A stretch of DNA of 24,408 bases from JBKEDH01 sp047975295 (GCA_047975295.1 JBKEDH010000133.1:1-24408), one strand, 5' to 3'. Positions 8,094-15,942 are shown, counted from the first letter of the stretch. Program-made: numbers and translations. The notes: generated by a model not told the origin, from the sequence alone.

Positions 8094-9692
8094 ATGATGC
8101 AACGCGTTCTTGGTTTATTATTTTTTTTAATGCTTATAACATCGTGCAATGGTGTTAAAAAATACAATGCGCAAATAAGTAGTTTACATCCGGTTGAAGA
8201 TTTGCAGGACGATGTCGATAATGTTTACAAACAATTAAAAAAGCACCATCCACATTTATATCAATATACTTCGAGAGAAACATTGGATTTTAAATTTGAT
8301 AGTTTAAAAAAATCTATACAAACACCACTTACTTCCCAAGCATTTCACCAAGTTTTGGCGCCTGTTGTAACCCATGTAAAGCAAGGGCATGTATCTGTAG
8401 GTTCGGCAAACAAACGTTTTACTAAAAAGGAGAAAAAGCAACTTAAAAAGAAAAAATTCGAGTTTTACGATTTGGAATTTCAATATCTTGATGATAAATT
8501 ATGGGTAAAGCGGACAAAAGGTGAAGATTCGTCGTTGGTAGGTGCCGAAATTGTTAAAATAGAAAACGAAACAGCAACCAATTTGGTTAAACGATTACAG
8601 TCCCGTTTTTCTTCCGATGGTTATAATACCACATTATACAATAGATACGTAGGGAAAGTCTTTTCAAAATTGTATTATAAAGAAAATGGTTTTGTAGATA
8701 GTCTAAACGTAACATTTAAGCATAACGACTCCATATTTAACCGAACATTACGACGTATAGAAAAGGACAAGAAGGAGAAAGATGCCGACTCGCTTTTAAA
8801 AACAGAGATCAAAAAAATCGAGCCTAAGAAACTAACCAAAGACGAAAGAGCAAAAAACAAAAAGACAAAAAAAGAAAAACGCAAGTACGATAAAACACAT
8901 GGCTTTATAAGTAAAAAGGAAGGTTACACCAGGAATTTTGAGTTTATAGGAAAAGACAGCGCCGTTGCTTATATGAAAATAAAAGCATTCGATAATGATG
9001 TTTACAAGGCTTTTTATGAAGAAAGTTTTACAAAAATAAATTCTGCCAGAACTAAAAATTTAATCCTCGATTTACGCGATAATGGCGGTGGCAGGATAGC
9101 CGAAGTTGCTTATCTGTACTCATTTCTAACACAAAACAATTATATTTTTATAGAGCCAAGTGAAGTTAACAGCCGTATTCCTTTTTTAAAGTTTTTAATG
9201 GGTAATAGTATGCCGGGAGTGGCTAAGGTGTTTACCGGTGTTTTTTCGCCCATTATTGTGCTGCACAACACATTAAAAATAAAAAAGCAAGATGGTAAGC
9301 TGTATTATAGGTTTCGGTTTTCTAAAGAAAAAGAGCCACATCCCTTACATTACAAAGGTAATCTGTATGTGCTTATTAATGGTAATTCGTTTTCGGCATC
9401 ATCACTATTATCTACCCATTTAAAGGCAACAGATCGAGCGGTTTTTGTAGGCGAAGAAACGGGAGGTGCTTACAACGGTTGTGTAGCAGGTATTTACAAA
9501 ATTTACAAAACACCACATACAAAACTTAATATACGTATGGGCTTAATGCAAATAGAAGCGCCTTATAAACAATCGCCAGATGGCCACGGTATTTATCCCG
9601 ATATCGAGGTGCTTCCAACTCTTAACGATATGCTTTCCAATAGCGATGCCGAGTTAAATTCGGTATTAAAACATATTGAAGAAAAAGAATAA
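8094..9692 (+). CDS. S41-family peptidase, predicted lipoprotein
   Basis: 532-aa protein with a lipoprotein signal ending LITSC (lipid-modified C18), so it should sit in the periplasm on an envelope membrane. The S41 core is clear: LILDLRDNGGG, VLINGNSFSASSLLSTHLKA with nucleophile S434, VGEETGGAYNG, and GHGIYPDIEV near the end. At the position where Tsp/CtpA enzymes carry the catalytic lysine (25 residues after the serine) there is alanine, while KQGHVSVG supplies H99; this suits the tricorn-like S41B branch with a Ser-His mechanism. Residues about 222-268 are a lysine-rich, low-complexity insert (KDERAKNKKTKKEKRKYDK). No PDZ domain was recognised. A second ATG directly follows the first. 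Substrate unknown. Confidence 0.85.
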   Translation: MMQRVLGLLFFLMLITSCNGVKKYNAQISSLHPVEDLQDDVDNVYKQLKKHHPHLYQYTSRETLDFKFDSLKKSIQTPLTSQAFHQVLAPVVTHVKQGHVSVGSANKRFTKKEKKQLKKKKFEFYDLEFQYLDDKLWVKRTKGEDSSLVGAEIVKIENETATNLVKRLQSRFSSDGYNTTLYNRYVGKVFSKLYYKENGFVDSLNVTFKHNDSIFNRTLRRIEKDKKEKDADSLLKTEIKKIEPKKLTKDERAKNKKTKKEKRKYDKTHGFISKKEGYTRNFEFIGKDSAVAYMKIKAFDNDVYKAFYEESFTKINSARTKNLILDLRDNGGGRIAEVAYLYSFLTQNNYIFIEPSEVNSRIPFLKFLMGNSMPGVAKVFTGVFSPIIVLHNTLKIKKQDGKLYYRFRFSKEKEPHPLHYKGNLYVLINGNSFSASSLLSTHLKATDRAVFVGEETGGAYNGCVAGIYKIYKTPHTKLNIRMGLMQIEAPYKQSPDGHGIYPDIEVLPTLNDMLSNSDAELNSVLKHIEEKE

Positions 9693-9748
9693 TTATTGGG
9701 ACTGTTAAGAATAGTTAATGTAAATCCATGTTATAAACCTTATTTTTA

Positions 9749-9780
9749 TTGGCTTCTGTAACAAAACATTTGTATTTTTG
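9749..9780 (+). promoter_or_regulatory. Promoter of lpd
   Basis: TTGG (9749-9752) and TATTTTTG (9773-9780) match the Bacteroidota -33/-7 pair with about 21 bases between TTG and the -7 box. The predicted leader is about 28 bases before the ATG at 9813. Confidence 0.6.
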
Positions 9781-9812
9781 TTAAAATATAAATAAAACTA
9801 TCAAAAAAACTT

Positions 9813-11213
9813 ATGAAATCATACGATGTAGCCGTTATTGGCTCGGGTCCCGGAGGTTATGTGGCGGCAATTCGTTGCGCCCAATTAGGAATGAAAACAG
9901 CTATTATTGAAAAGTATAATACCCTTGGCGGCACATGTTTAAATGTAGGCTGCATACCAAGTAAAGCACTTTTAGATTCTTCTCATCATTACGAAGATGC
10001 CATTAAACATTTTGAAGAGCACGGTATCGATATTCCTGGAGAAATAAAGGTAAACTTACAACAAATGATAGCCCGTAAGCAAGCTGTTGTAGATCAAACT
10101 ACCGGAGGGATAGATTTTTTAATGAAAAAAAACAATATCGATGTTTATCAAGGCATAGGAAGCTTTAAAGATGCTACCCATATTGCTGTTTTGGGTGAAA
10201 ATACTATCGAAATTGAAGCCAAGAACACCATTATAGCAACAGGAAGTAAACCGTCCAATTTGCCCTTTATAACAATCGATAAAGAACGTATCATTACATC
10301 GACCGAAGCTCTTAAATTAAAAGAGATACCTAAGCATTTAATCGTTATAGGCGGTGGTGTAATAGGTTTAGAGCTTGGCCAAGTTTACAAACGCTTAGGA
10401 GCCGAGGTAACCGTTGTTGAATATATGGATAGGATTATACCAACTATGGATACAGGTTTGTCCAAAGAGTTGACCAAAGTTTTGAAGAAACAGAAATTTG
10501 GAATAAACACTTCACATAAGGTAAAATCTGTAGAAAGGATAGGTAACGAAGTTATTGTAAAAGCAGACAACAAAAAAGGAGAAGAAGCAGTATTTAAAGG
10601 CGATTACTGTTTGGTTGCCGTTGGTCGCCGACCTTATACCGATGGTCTTAACGCCGAAGCAGCCGGAGTAAAATTAAACCAAAGGGGACAGGTAGAAGTA
10701 AACGGCCATTTACAAACAAGTGTATCGAACATATACGCTATTGGCGATGTGGTTAAAGGTGCTATGCTGGCTCATAAAGCCGAAGAAGAAGGCGTTTTGG
10801 TCGCCGAAACACTTACCGGACAAAAACCACACATTGATTACAATTTAATACCTGGAGTAGTTTATACATGGCCGGAAGTTGCTGCCGTAGGAAAAACAGA
10901 AGAACAGCTAAAAGAAGCCGGAACCGATTATAAAGTAGGACAATTTCCTATGCGTGCATTGGGACGAAGCCGTGCAAGTATGGATCTGGATGGCTTTATT
11001 AAAATCCTTGCAGATAAAAATACCGACGAAATTTTGGGAGTCCACATGATTGGAGCTCGTGCTGCCGATATGATAGCCGAAGCTGTAGTAGCTATGGAGT
11101 TTAGAGCATCGGCCGAAGATATATCACGTATGTCGCATGCGCATCCAACATTTACCGAAGCCATAAAAGAAGCTGCTTTAGCTGCCACAGATAATCGAGC
11201 TTTGCACGTATAA
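9813..11213 (+). CDS. lpdA: Dihydrolipoyl dehydrogenase (E3)
   Basis: FAD-dependent pyridine nucleotide-disulfide oxidoreductase that reoxidises dihydrolipoamide with NAD+ in 2-oxo-acid dehydrogenase complexes and the glycine cleavage system. FAD site VIGSGPGGYVAAIRCAQLG starts at residue 8; the redox-active pair is C42 and C47 in GGTCLNVGCIPSKALL; the NAD site is VIGGGVIGLELGQVYKRLG; the second FAD contact is IYAIGDVVKGAMLAHKAEEEG; the C-terminal dimer interface SHAHPTFTEAIKEAA supplies the catalytic His-Glu couple. Length (466 aa) is standard. It has its own promoter and no partner E1/E2 genes nearby, as is common for a shared E3. Confidence 0.96.
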   Translation: MKSYDVAVIGSGPGGYVAAIRCAQLGMKTAIIEKYNTLGGTCLNVGCIPSKALLDSSHHYEDAIKHFEEHGIDIPGEIKVNLQQMIARKQAVVDQTTGGIDFLMKKNNIDVYQGIGSFKDATHIAVLGENTIEIEAKNTIIATGSKPSNLPFITIDKERIITSTEALKLKEIPKHLIVIGGGVIGLELGQVYKRLGAEVTVVEYMDRIIPTMDTGLSKELTKVLKKQKFGINTSHKVKSVERIGNEVIVKADNKKGEEAVFKGDYCLVAVGRRPYTDGLNAEAAGVKLNQRGQVEVNGHLQTSVSNIYAIGDVVKGAMLAHKAEEEGVLVAETLTGQKPHIDYNLIPGVVYTWPEVAAVGKTEEQLKEAGTDYKVGQFPMRALGRSRASMDLDGFIKILADKNTDEILGVHMIGARAADMIAEAVVAMEFRASAEDISRMSHAHPTFTEAIKEAALAATDNRALHV

Positions 11214-11339
11214 TTAAGCTATAATTTTAAAGGAAATAAATTAAAATTTAAAAAGCATTAATATTTTTTTATAAAAACGTGACTTTTGAAAGAATTTGTG
11301 TCTTAAAAGTTGAATCCTAAATATAGGTAGAACCTAAAA

Positions 11340-11915
11340 TTGAAACCCCTAACGAATATTAACAATTTAAGTGACGAGACACTTGTGGAGCATATTGTAG
11401 TAGATAACAATACGGTGCTTTTCGAGGTTTTGTATGATAGATATGCTTCTTTGGTATATAATAAATGCTATGGTTTCGCAAAAAATGAAGACGAAGCAAA
11501 AGATTTAACCCAAGATGTATTCCTAAAGCTTTTTGTTAAATTGGGAAGCTTTAAGGGTACGGCCAAATTTTCAACATGGTTATATGCATTTACCTATAAC
11601 CACTGTGTAAATTACGTTACTCGAAATACAGCCAAAAAAATAGAGAAGCAAGCTGTCGATTATCACGAAATTGAAGATGTTACCGATATTGAAGACGAGA
11701 GCATTATTGTAGAAATGAAGGTCGAAAACCTAAAAAAAGCGTTAGAGCTTATTTCGCCCGATGAGAAAATGATTTTACTGCTTAAATATCAAGACAATCT
11801 ATCTATTAAAGATATAGAAAGTGTTTTGGATATTGGCGAAAGTGCGGTTAAGATGAGAATAAAAAGAGCAAAAGACAAGCTATTGGAAGTTTATAACGAA
11901 AACTTTACTTTATAA
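11340..11915 (+). CDS. ECF-type RNA polymerase sigma factor
   Basis: 191-aa sigma-70 family member containing only regions 2 and 4. Region 2 spans about 29-95, with DEAKDLTQDVFLKLFVKL (the region 2.2 core contact) and FSTWLYAFTYNHCVNY (regions 2.3-2.4). Region 4 spans about 134-185, with LLLKYQDNLSIKDIESVLDI and GESAVKMRIKRAKDKL forming the helix-turn-helix that reads the -35 element. The start is TTG at 11340: an in-frame stop lies only 12 bases upstream and there is no ATG before the conserved region 2. It begins a three-gene operon with a 60-aa protein (4-base gap) and an MscS channel. No classical anti-sigma factor with a membrane helix and zinc motif is nearby. Confidence 0.93.
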   Translation: MKPLTNINNLSDETLVEHIVVDNNTVLFEVLYDRYASLVYNKCYGFAKNEDEAKDLTQDVFLKLFVKLGSFKGTAKFSTWLYAFTYNHCVNYVTRNTAKKIEKQAVDYHEIEDVTDIEDESIIVEMKVENLKKALELISPDEKMILLLKYQDNLSIKDIESVLDIGESAVKMRIKRAKDKLLEVYNENFTL

Positions 11916-11918
11916 CTG

Positions 11919-12101
11919 ATGGATAATCCTTTTAAGCAAATAAATCAGCCTTTAAGAGAAGTTCCGGAAGAACTTAAAACTAAGGTTATGAACGATGTTG
12001 CCATAGCAAAACTGCTTATGGAACTGGCCGCTTTGTTTTCGTACAATATTGGTTTTGTTATAGAATCGGTCATTAAAAAAAGAGATAAAAAAAGTACCTA
12101 A
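11919..12101 (+). CDS. 60-aa conserved-looking small protein of the sigma operon
   Basis: A 60-residue protein (MDNPFKQINQPLREVPEEL at the start) whose ATG lies 3 bases after the sigma factor stop. Residues about 20-53 are one long, partly hydrophobic helix (VMNDVAIAKLLMELAALFSYNIGF), and the C-terminus is basic (KKRDKKST). There is no clear transmembrane span or signal peptide. Tight coupling to the sigma gene and clean amino-acid composition argue that it is real. I recall similar small proteins next to sigma factors in other Flavobacteriaceae, unnamed. It could modulate the sigma factor, but nothing in the sequence proves this. Confidence 0.75.
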   Translation: MDNPFKQINQPLREVPEELKTKVMNDVAIAKLLMELAALFSYNIGFVIESVIKKRDKKST

Positions 12102-12136
12102 CAAATATATTTATAAACTCTTGAAACATATTAATT

Positions 12137-12964
12137 ATGGACAAAATATCTGAATGGAATGAAGTCGTTAAAAACTCGTTATCTGCTATAACGGGCGAGA
12201 TGTCTAAGGTAGTCCCCAATATTTTGGGAGCCATAGCCATACTTATTATAATGTGGCTTATAACAAAGGTTATTTTAATAGTTTTAAAGAAAACATTGAA
12301 ATTGGTTAAAGCCGATCGTTTGGACGATAAGATAAACGAAATTGAATTGTTTGAGGGCAAAAAACCAAACGTTAATGTTATAGCCATAATATTGAAGTTT
12401 GTTAAGTGGCTTATGTACCTAATCATTTTAGTTGTGGTTACCGATGTACTTAATCTTACCATGGTTTCGACCGAAATTAAAAGCTTTGTAAGCTATTTGC
12501 CCAGATTATTTTCGGCACTAGTAATTTTTACAGTTGGTTTATTGTTAGCCAATTTTATCAAAAAAACATTAAAATCGTTTTTTGAGTCGATGGATTTGTC
12601 CGGTTCAAAAATTATTAGTCAAATCGTATTTACCATATTATTGGTCTTTATTTCCATAACCGCCTTAAATCAGGCCGGTATAGATACCGATATTATCACC
12701 AGCAATATCACTATGATTTTGGCTTCGCTCTTGTTGGCATTTTCTTTGGCATTTGGGTTTGGTGCCCAAAAAGTAATTGGCGACCTGTTAAAAACATTTT
12801 ATGTTAGAAAAACTTATGAAATAGGCCAAAAAATTGAGTTTAATGGTATGATTGGTGAAGTAGAGTCCATAAACGGAATTTCGCTAACCTTGAAAACCAA
12901 AGAGGGTAGATTTGTCGTACCTATAAAAGATATAACAGAGAGCCAGGTTAAAATACAGGATTAA
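12137..12964 (+). CDS. MscS-family mechanosensitive channel, short form
   Basis: 275-aa inner-membrane protein with five likely transmembrane segments at about 24-49, 84-105, 121-143, 159-180 and 187-212. The last is the pore-lining helix, rich in A/G/S/L (ASLLLAFSLAFGFGAQKVIG), and is followed by KTFYVRKTYEIGQKIEFNGM and GEVESINGISLTLKTKEGRFVVPIKDI, the MscS beta domain. It ends right after that domain and lacks the C-terminal alpha/beta vestibule, as in the TM-helix subgroup of small MscS homologues. Such channels release solutes under membrane tension. It lies 35 bases after the 60-aa gene in the sigma operon, suggesting stress-linked control, and is followed by a strong terminator. Confidence 0.9.
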   Translation: MDKISEWNEVVKNSLSAITGEMSKVVPNILGAIAILIIMWLITKVILIVLKKTLKLVKADRLDDKINEIELFEGKKPNVNVIAIILKFVKWLMYLIILVVVTDVLNLTMVSTEIKSFVSYLPRLFSALVIFTVGLLLANFIKKTLKSFFESMDLSGSKIISQIVFTILLVFISITALNQAGIDTDIITSNITMILASLLLAFSLAFGFGAQKVIGDLLKTFYVRKTYEIGQKIEFNGMIGEVESINGISLTLKTKEGRFVVPIKDITESQVKIQD

Positions 12965-13038
12965 CTTAAAGTTAGGGTTAAAATTTGGTTGGTTAATGTT
13001 CTGTATATAACGTTAACTGGCTCTCTTGTTTAAAAAGT

Positions 13039-13073
13039 CCCTTTTCATTTTTTTTTTGAAAAGGGTTTTTTTT
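13039..13073 (+). terminator. Rho-independent terminator after the MscS gene
   Basis: CCCTTTTCA (13039-13047) and TGAAAAGGG (13057-13065) form a perfect 9-bp stem with a T-only loop, followed by eight T residues. It closes the sigma / 60-aa / MscS transcript. Confidence 0.92.
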
Positions 13074-13077
13074 ATGT

Positions 13078-13185
13078 TTGTTGTACTTGTGTTATGCCAT
13101 TTCTGTCTTAAAATCATCCAAAAAAAGTGGTATTGAACAAATTCGTCTTGAGTTAGAATCAGAGATTGATGATTTTAGTACATGA
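13078..13185 (+). pseudogene. Possible coding remnant (about 29 residues)
   Basis: The frame ending with the TGA at 13183-13185 reads AISVLKSSKKSGIEQIRLEL followed by ESEIDDFST, a protein-like, charged-helix sequence without a usable start codon. Its stop lies inside the left arm of the MITE-like element, so it may be the 3' stub of a gene interrupted or eroded by that element. I do not recognise the family, and chance is possible in so short a stretch. Confidence 0.3.
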
Positions 13186-13323
13186 CAAAAATCAACTTAC
13201 TTGATTTATTAATTTGATTTTCAATACCTCACAGATTTTTAAAACCTGTGAGGTCTATGGGTTCAATGTTTTGATTATTAATGTATTGATAATATTTTTT
13301 GATTTTTTGTCGTGTACTAAAAT
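13171..13323 (+). mobile_element. MITE-like palindromic element, copy A
   Basis: About 150 bases ending in near-perfect inverted repeats: ATTTTAGTACATGACAAAAA at the left (13172-13193) and its complement at the right (13301-13323), differing by one substitution and one extra base. Near the middle ACCTCACAG (13226-13234) pairs with CTGTGAGGT (13246-13254). No coding frame lies inside. The left half resembles copy B at 15556-15600, about three quarters identical over 45 bases with no gap. Flanks TGATG/TGGTG could be a decayed target duplication, but this is weak. The remaining gene-free bases up to 13478 hold only the weak terminator of the CLC gene. Confidence 0.6.
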
Positions 13324-13423
13324 TGGTGATATAAATTCAAAATGCTCTTTTGCTGAAAATTTTAAACATCGTTGGGGTTAATAAATATACAAAAATAGAA
13401 AATACTTACTGTATTAACAGAAT

Positions 13424-13480
13424 AAAAAACCCAGCCCATAAGTCATCTTTTGTGGTTCGCTCCATTAAATTAAAGGGGCT
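13424..13480 (-). terminator. Weak candidate terminator of the CLC gene
   Basis: On the minus strand AGCCC overlapping the stop codon (13475-13480) can pair with GGGCT (13433-13437), followed by a T run (complement of 13424-13429). The stem is short and the loop long, so confidence is low. Confidence 0.35.
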
Positions 13481-14789
13481 ATTTTTTATTCCGTTTCCGT
13501 TTTCTTTCAATATCATGTAGACTTAACCCTTTTTCACGTATAAGGCAATTGTTTTTTGGACTTCCAATAATCTGCGAAGTATAAATACCCGAATGTCCCG
13601 AAAATAGATAAGCTGTACTGCAAGCAATGGCAATAAATACACCTGTTTCTATACCAAATAGCTCAATGCCCATAATAGTGCAAGCTATTGGTGTATTAGT
13701 TGCCCCTGCAAAAACCGCTACAAAGCCCATACTGGCCAACATGGCCATGGGTAATGGAATAAACCATATAAGTACATTGCCAAGGGTGGCTCCAATAAAA
13801 AATAGTGGAGTTACTTCTCCACCTTTAAATCCGGCACCTAAGGTAAACGATGTTAGTAATATTTTAATTAAAAAGTCGTAAGCGTTCATGTGGGAGCTAA
13901 AGGAATTGACAATAGAAGGAATACCCAGGCCGATATATTTTGTGGTTCCTATTAAATAAATGGTTATAGCCAAAATAATACCGCCAATAACCGGACGAAA
14001 TGGCGGATATGTTATGGTATTTTTAAATAAACGGCTCCAAAAATGGGTCAATCGTGAAAATAGCATAGCTGCCAAACCAAAAATAATACCTGCCAATAGT
14101 GCCCAAAGTAAGTTTATGGGGGTTATCTCTGCCAAGGTTGGGATATGGTAATGTGTATGCGAAACTTGCCATATGGTACAGAAGTAATTGGCAAAAACGG
14201 CAGCCAAAAAGCTAGGTACTATGGCATCCATTCGTAGCCTGCCCAGTACCAATACTTCTAAAGCAAAAATACCTCCAGCTATAGGAGTGCCAAATACAGA
14301 AGAAAAACCGGCACTAATACCGGCAATTAATAATATCTTCCGGTCGCGTTTGCTTAATTTAAAAATTTTTGTAAACTGGTCGGCAATAGCACCTCCAATT
14401 TGTACGGCTGTACCTTCTCGCCCTGCCGAACCTCCAAATAAATGTGTTATTAATGTACCGAACAATACTAATGGAGCCATCTTGAACGGAATAATTTTTT
14501 TAGGAGAATGGAATTCTTCCAATAATAAATTATTCCCTTTTACAGCGCTATCACCAAAATAATGATAAAGTAGGCCGATAATCAATCCACCAATGGGTAA
14601 CAGCCAAATAATCCATAAATGGGTTTCACGGTAATTGGTAATCCAGTCTAAACTTGTAAGGAAAAAGGCGGAAATACTACCTGTAAGGCACCCCAAAACC
14701 AAACAGATAAAAAGCCATTTTAGTAAATATAATAATGATGGAATCTGTTCGAACGATAGCAGTAGTTTTTTAAATTTGGTTTTATCCAT
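13479..14789 (-). CDS. CLC-family antiporter, likely CLC-F fluoride/proton type
   Basis: 436-aa polytopic inner-membrane protein of the CLC family without cytoplasmic CBS domains. GGSAGREGTAVQIGGAIADQ contains the gating glutamate E125, followed by GISAGFSSVFGTPIAGGIFALE. The chloride-site motif GSGIP of ordinary CLCs is replaced by GNNLL (85-89), and GREGP by GREGT. E325 and T327 in GGEVTPLFFIGATLGN and Y403 in GIYTSQ are present. These match, at one constant offset of seven, the key residues I recall from the Enterococcus CLC-F structure (M79, E118, E318, T320, Y396), with N86 in place of the methionine. That branch exports F- in exchange for H+. No fluoride riboswitch is visible upstream. 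The start ATG is at 14787-14789. Calling it a chloride channel would be the usual automatic label. Confidence 0.85.
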   Translation of the reverse strand: MDKTKFKKLLLSFEQIPSLLYLLKWLFICLVLGCLTGSISAFFLTSLDWITNYRETHLWIIWLLPIGGLIIGLLYHYFGDSAVKGNNLLLEEFHSPKKIIPFKMAPLVLFGTLITHLFGGSAGREGTAVQIGGAIADQFTKIFKLSKRDRKILLIAGISAGFSSVFGTPIAGGIFALEVLVLGRLRMDAIVPSFLAAVFANYFCTIWQVSHTHYHIPTLAEITPINLLWALLAGIIFGLAAMLFSRLTHFWSRLFKNTITYPPFRPVIGGIILAITIYLIGTTKYIGLGIPSIVNSFSSHMNAYDFLIKILLTSFTLGAGFKGGEVTPLFFIGATLGNVLIWFIPLPMAMLASMGFVAVFAGATNTPIACTIMGIELFGIETGVFIAIACSTAYLFSGHSGIYTSQIIGSPKNNCLIREKGLSLHDIERKRKRNKK

Positions 14790-14962
14790 GTGTTTGAAAG
14801 GATTATCTATATGTAGGTTATCAGCAAGATTTGCAAATTTTACGTATTTTTAGTTAATTTTAAAAATTAAATAATGAAACCCTATTATTAGGTTTTAATT
14901 ACACAACGGAATGTTAATTTGGGTGTTCCATGTGACTATTAGAAAGCAATAAGTATTGACAC

Positions 14963-15547
14963 ATGAAAAAAATAATACAACTCTTTTTGTTTGGTTTAAC
15001 TGTTTTAGGATGCCGACAACAAGTAAGTTTAAACAAAAAACTAATGGCAGGAAATCTTACCGACAAACAATCGATACATCAATTTACGGTGAAAGATATA
15101 AATGGGAATGATTTTAATTTTTCCGATTTATCCGGGAAAAAAATTATGGTAGTCAATACGGCTTCTAAGTGTGGGTTGACACCTCAATATAAGCAACTGG
15201 AGGAAGTTTATAATGCCTATAAAAATAATGGTTTTGTAATTGTTGGTTTTCCTGCCAATAATTTTATGGGGCAAGAACCGGGAAACAATACCGAAATTGC
15301 CGATTTTTGTAAACAGAATTACGGGGTTACCTTTCCTATGATGGGCAAAATATCTGTAAAGGGTAGCGATATGCATCCTCTTTATCTGTTTTTAACCCAA
15401 AAATCGGAAAATGGTGTGGCCGATAGTGAGGTAGAATGGAATTTCCAAAAATATCTGTTAAACGAAAAAGGACAGTTAGAGATGATAATTTCACCCAAAA
15501 CCCTTCCCAATACCGAAAAAATAATTAATTGGATCAAAGGGGAATAA
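14963..15547 (+). CDS. Glutathione peroxidase-family lipoprotein
   Basis: 194-aa thiol peroxidase of the glutathione peroxidase family, which reduces hydrogen peroxide and organic or lipid hydroperoxides. Peroxidatic C70 is in VNTASKCGLTPQY; the supporting residues are Q104 in FPANNFMGQEPG and W159-N160 in VEWNFQKYL; C116 in FCKQNYGV is placed to act as resolving cysteine, so thioredoxin or a similar donor is more likely than glutathione. Unlike cytosolic relatives it has a lipoprotein signal ending LTVLGC (C17), so it should be periplasmic and membrane-tethered. It is divergent from the CLC gene, sharing a 173-base intergenic region in which no convincing promoter pair was found. Confidence 0.92.
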   Translation: MKKIIQLFLFGLTVLGCRQQVSLNKKLMAGNLTDKQSIHQFTVKDINGNDFNFSDLSGKKIMVVNTASKCGLTPQYKQLEEVYNAYKNNGFVIVGFPANNFMGQEPGNNTEIADFCKQNYGVTFPMMGKISVKGSDMHPLYLFLTQKSENGVADSEVEWNFQKYLLNEKGQLEMIISPKTLPNTEKIINWIKGE

Positions 15548-15550
15548 ATT

Positions 15551-15719
15551 ACTTTGGTACATGACAAAAGTTACCTTATATTGGTTTTTATTTTGATTTT
15601 AGAGACTCCATATTTTTTAAATCTTCAAGGTTTGGAGTCTCAGTATTTTGTTTTTCAATGAATTCATTTAAACTTTTTGGGTTGAACAAAAATTGGATAA
15701 TTTTTGTCCAGTAGAAAGT
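15551..15719 (+). mobile_element. MITE-like palindromic element, copy B
   Basis: A relative of copy A starting four bases after the peroxidase stop. The left 45 bases (15556-15600) align without gaps to 13177-13221, sharing GTACATGACAAAA and TTTGATTTT. Then GAGACTCCA (15602-15610) pairs with TGGAGTCTC (15633-15641), at the same place as the inner stem of copy A but with a different sequence. The outer ends are imperfect inverted repeats: ACTTTGGTACATGACAAAAG on the left and GGATAATTTTTGTCCAGTAG to 15719 on the right. ACAAAAATT-GGAT-AATTTTTGT (15686-15707) adds another stem. It contains no credible gene. Confidence 0.5.
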
Positions 15720-15942
15720 TTTTTTGAGTTGCATAGCCAAGCTACGAAAGTGAAAAAGATGAAAAATGGCCGAAAAACAGCAATTTTTTGTCCAATTGAA
15801 AAAATTTAAACAAGTTCAATATGCTGAAAATTATTTGAGATTCTTTGTTGTGTATCAGGATAAATTACTTAAAATTTGGCTTCTTTGTTCTAAAAGTATA
15901 GCAGCCTTTGTTCTTTTTCCTAACAATATTATTTTTATTGGG
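15720..15942. other. Gene-free stretch between element B and fahA
   Basis: AT-rich sequence with no convincing gene. A 67-codon frame (15766-15969) overlaps the end of fahA and has no family resemblance. It contains TTAAACAAGTTCAATA (15806-15821), which recurs exactly at 19868-19883. No clear terminator for fahA is seen. Confidence 0.5.

Noticed and set aside
12073..12462. 129-codon minus-strand frame
   Set aside because: It lies antisense within the MscS gene, whose membrane and beta-domain sequence is clearly the real coding strand.
13226..13254. Terminator formed by ACCTCACAG/CTGTGAGGT
   Set aside because: No T tract follows on either strand and it sits inside a longer palindromic element, so it is better seen as part of that element.
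14790..14962. Fluoride riboswitch in front of the CLC-F-like gene
   Set aside because: The conserved GATGG/CTGATG-type core and pairing regions of the crcB motif are not visible on the minus strand.
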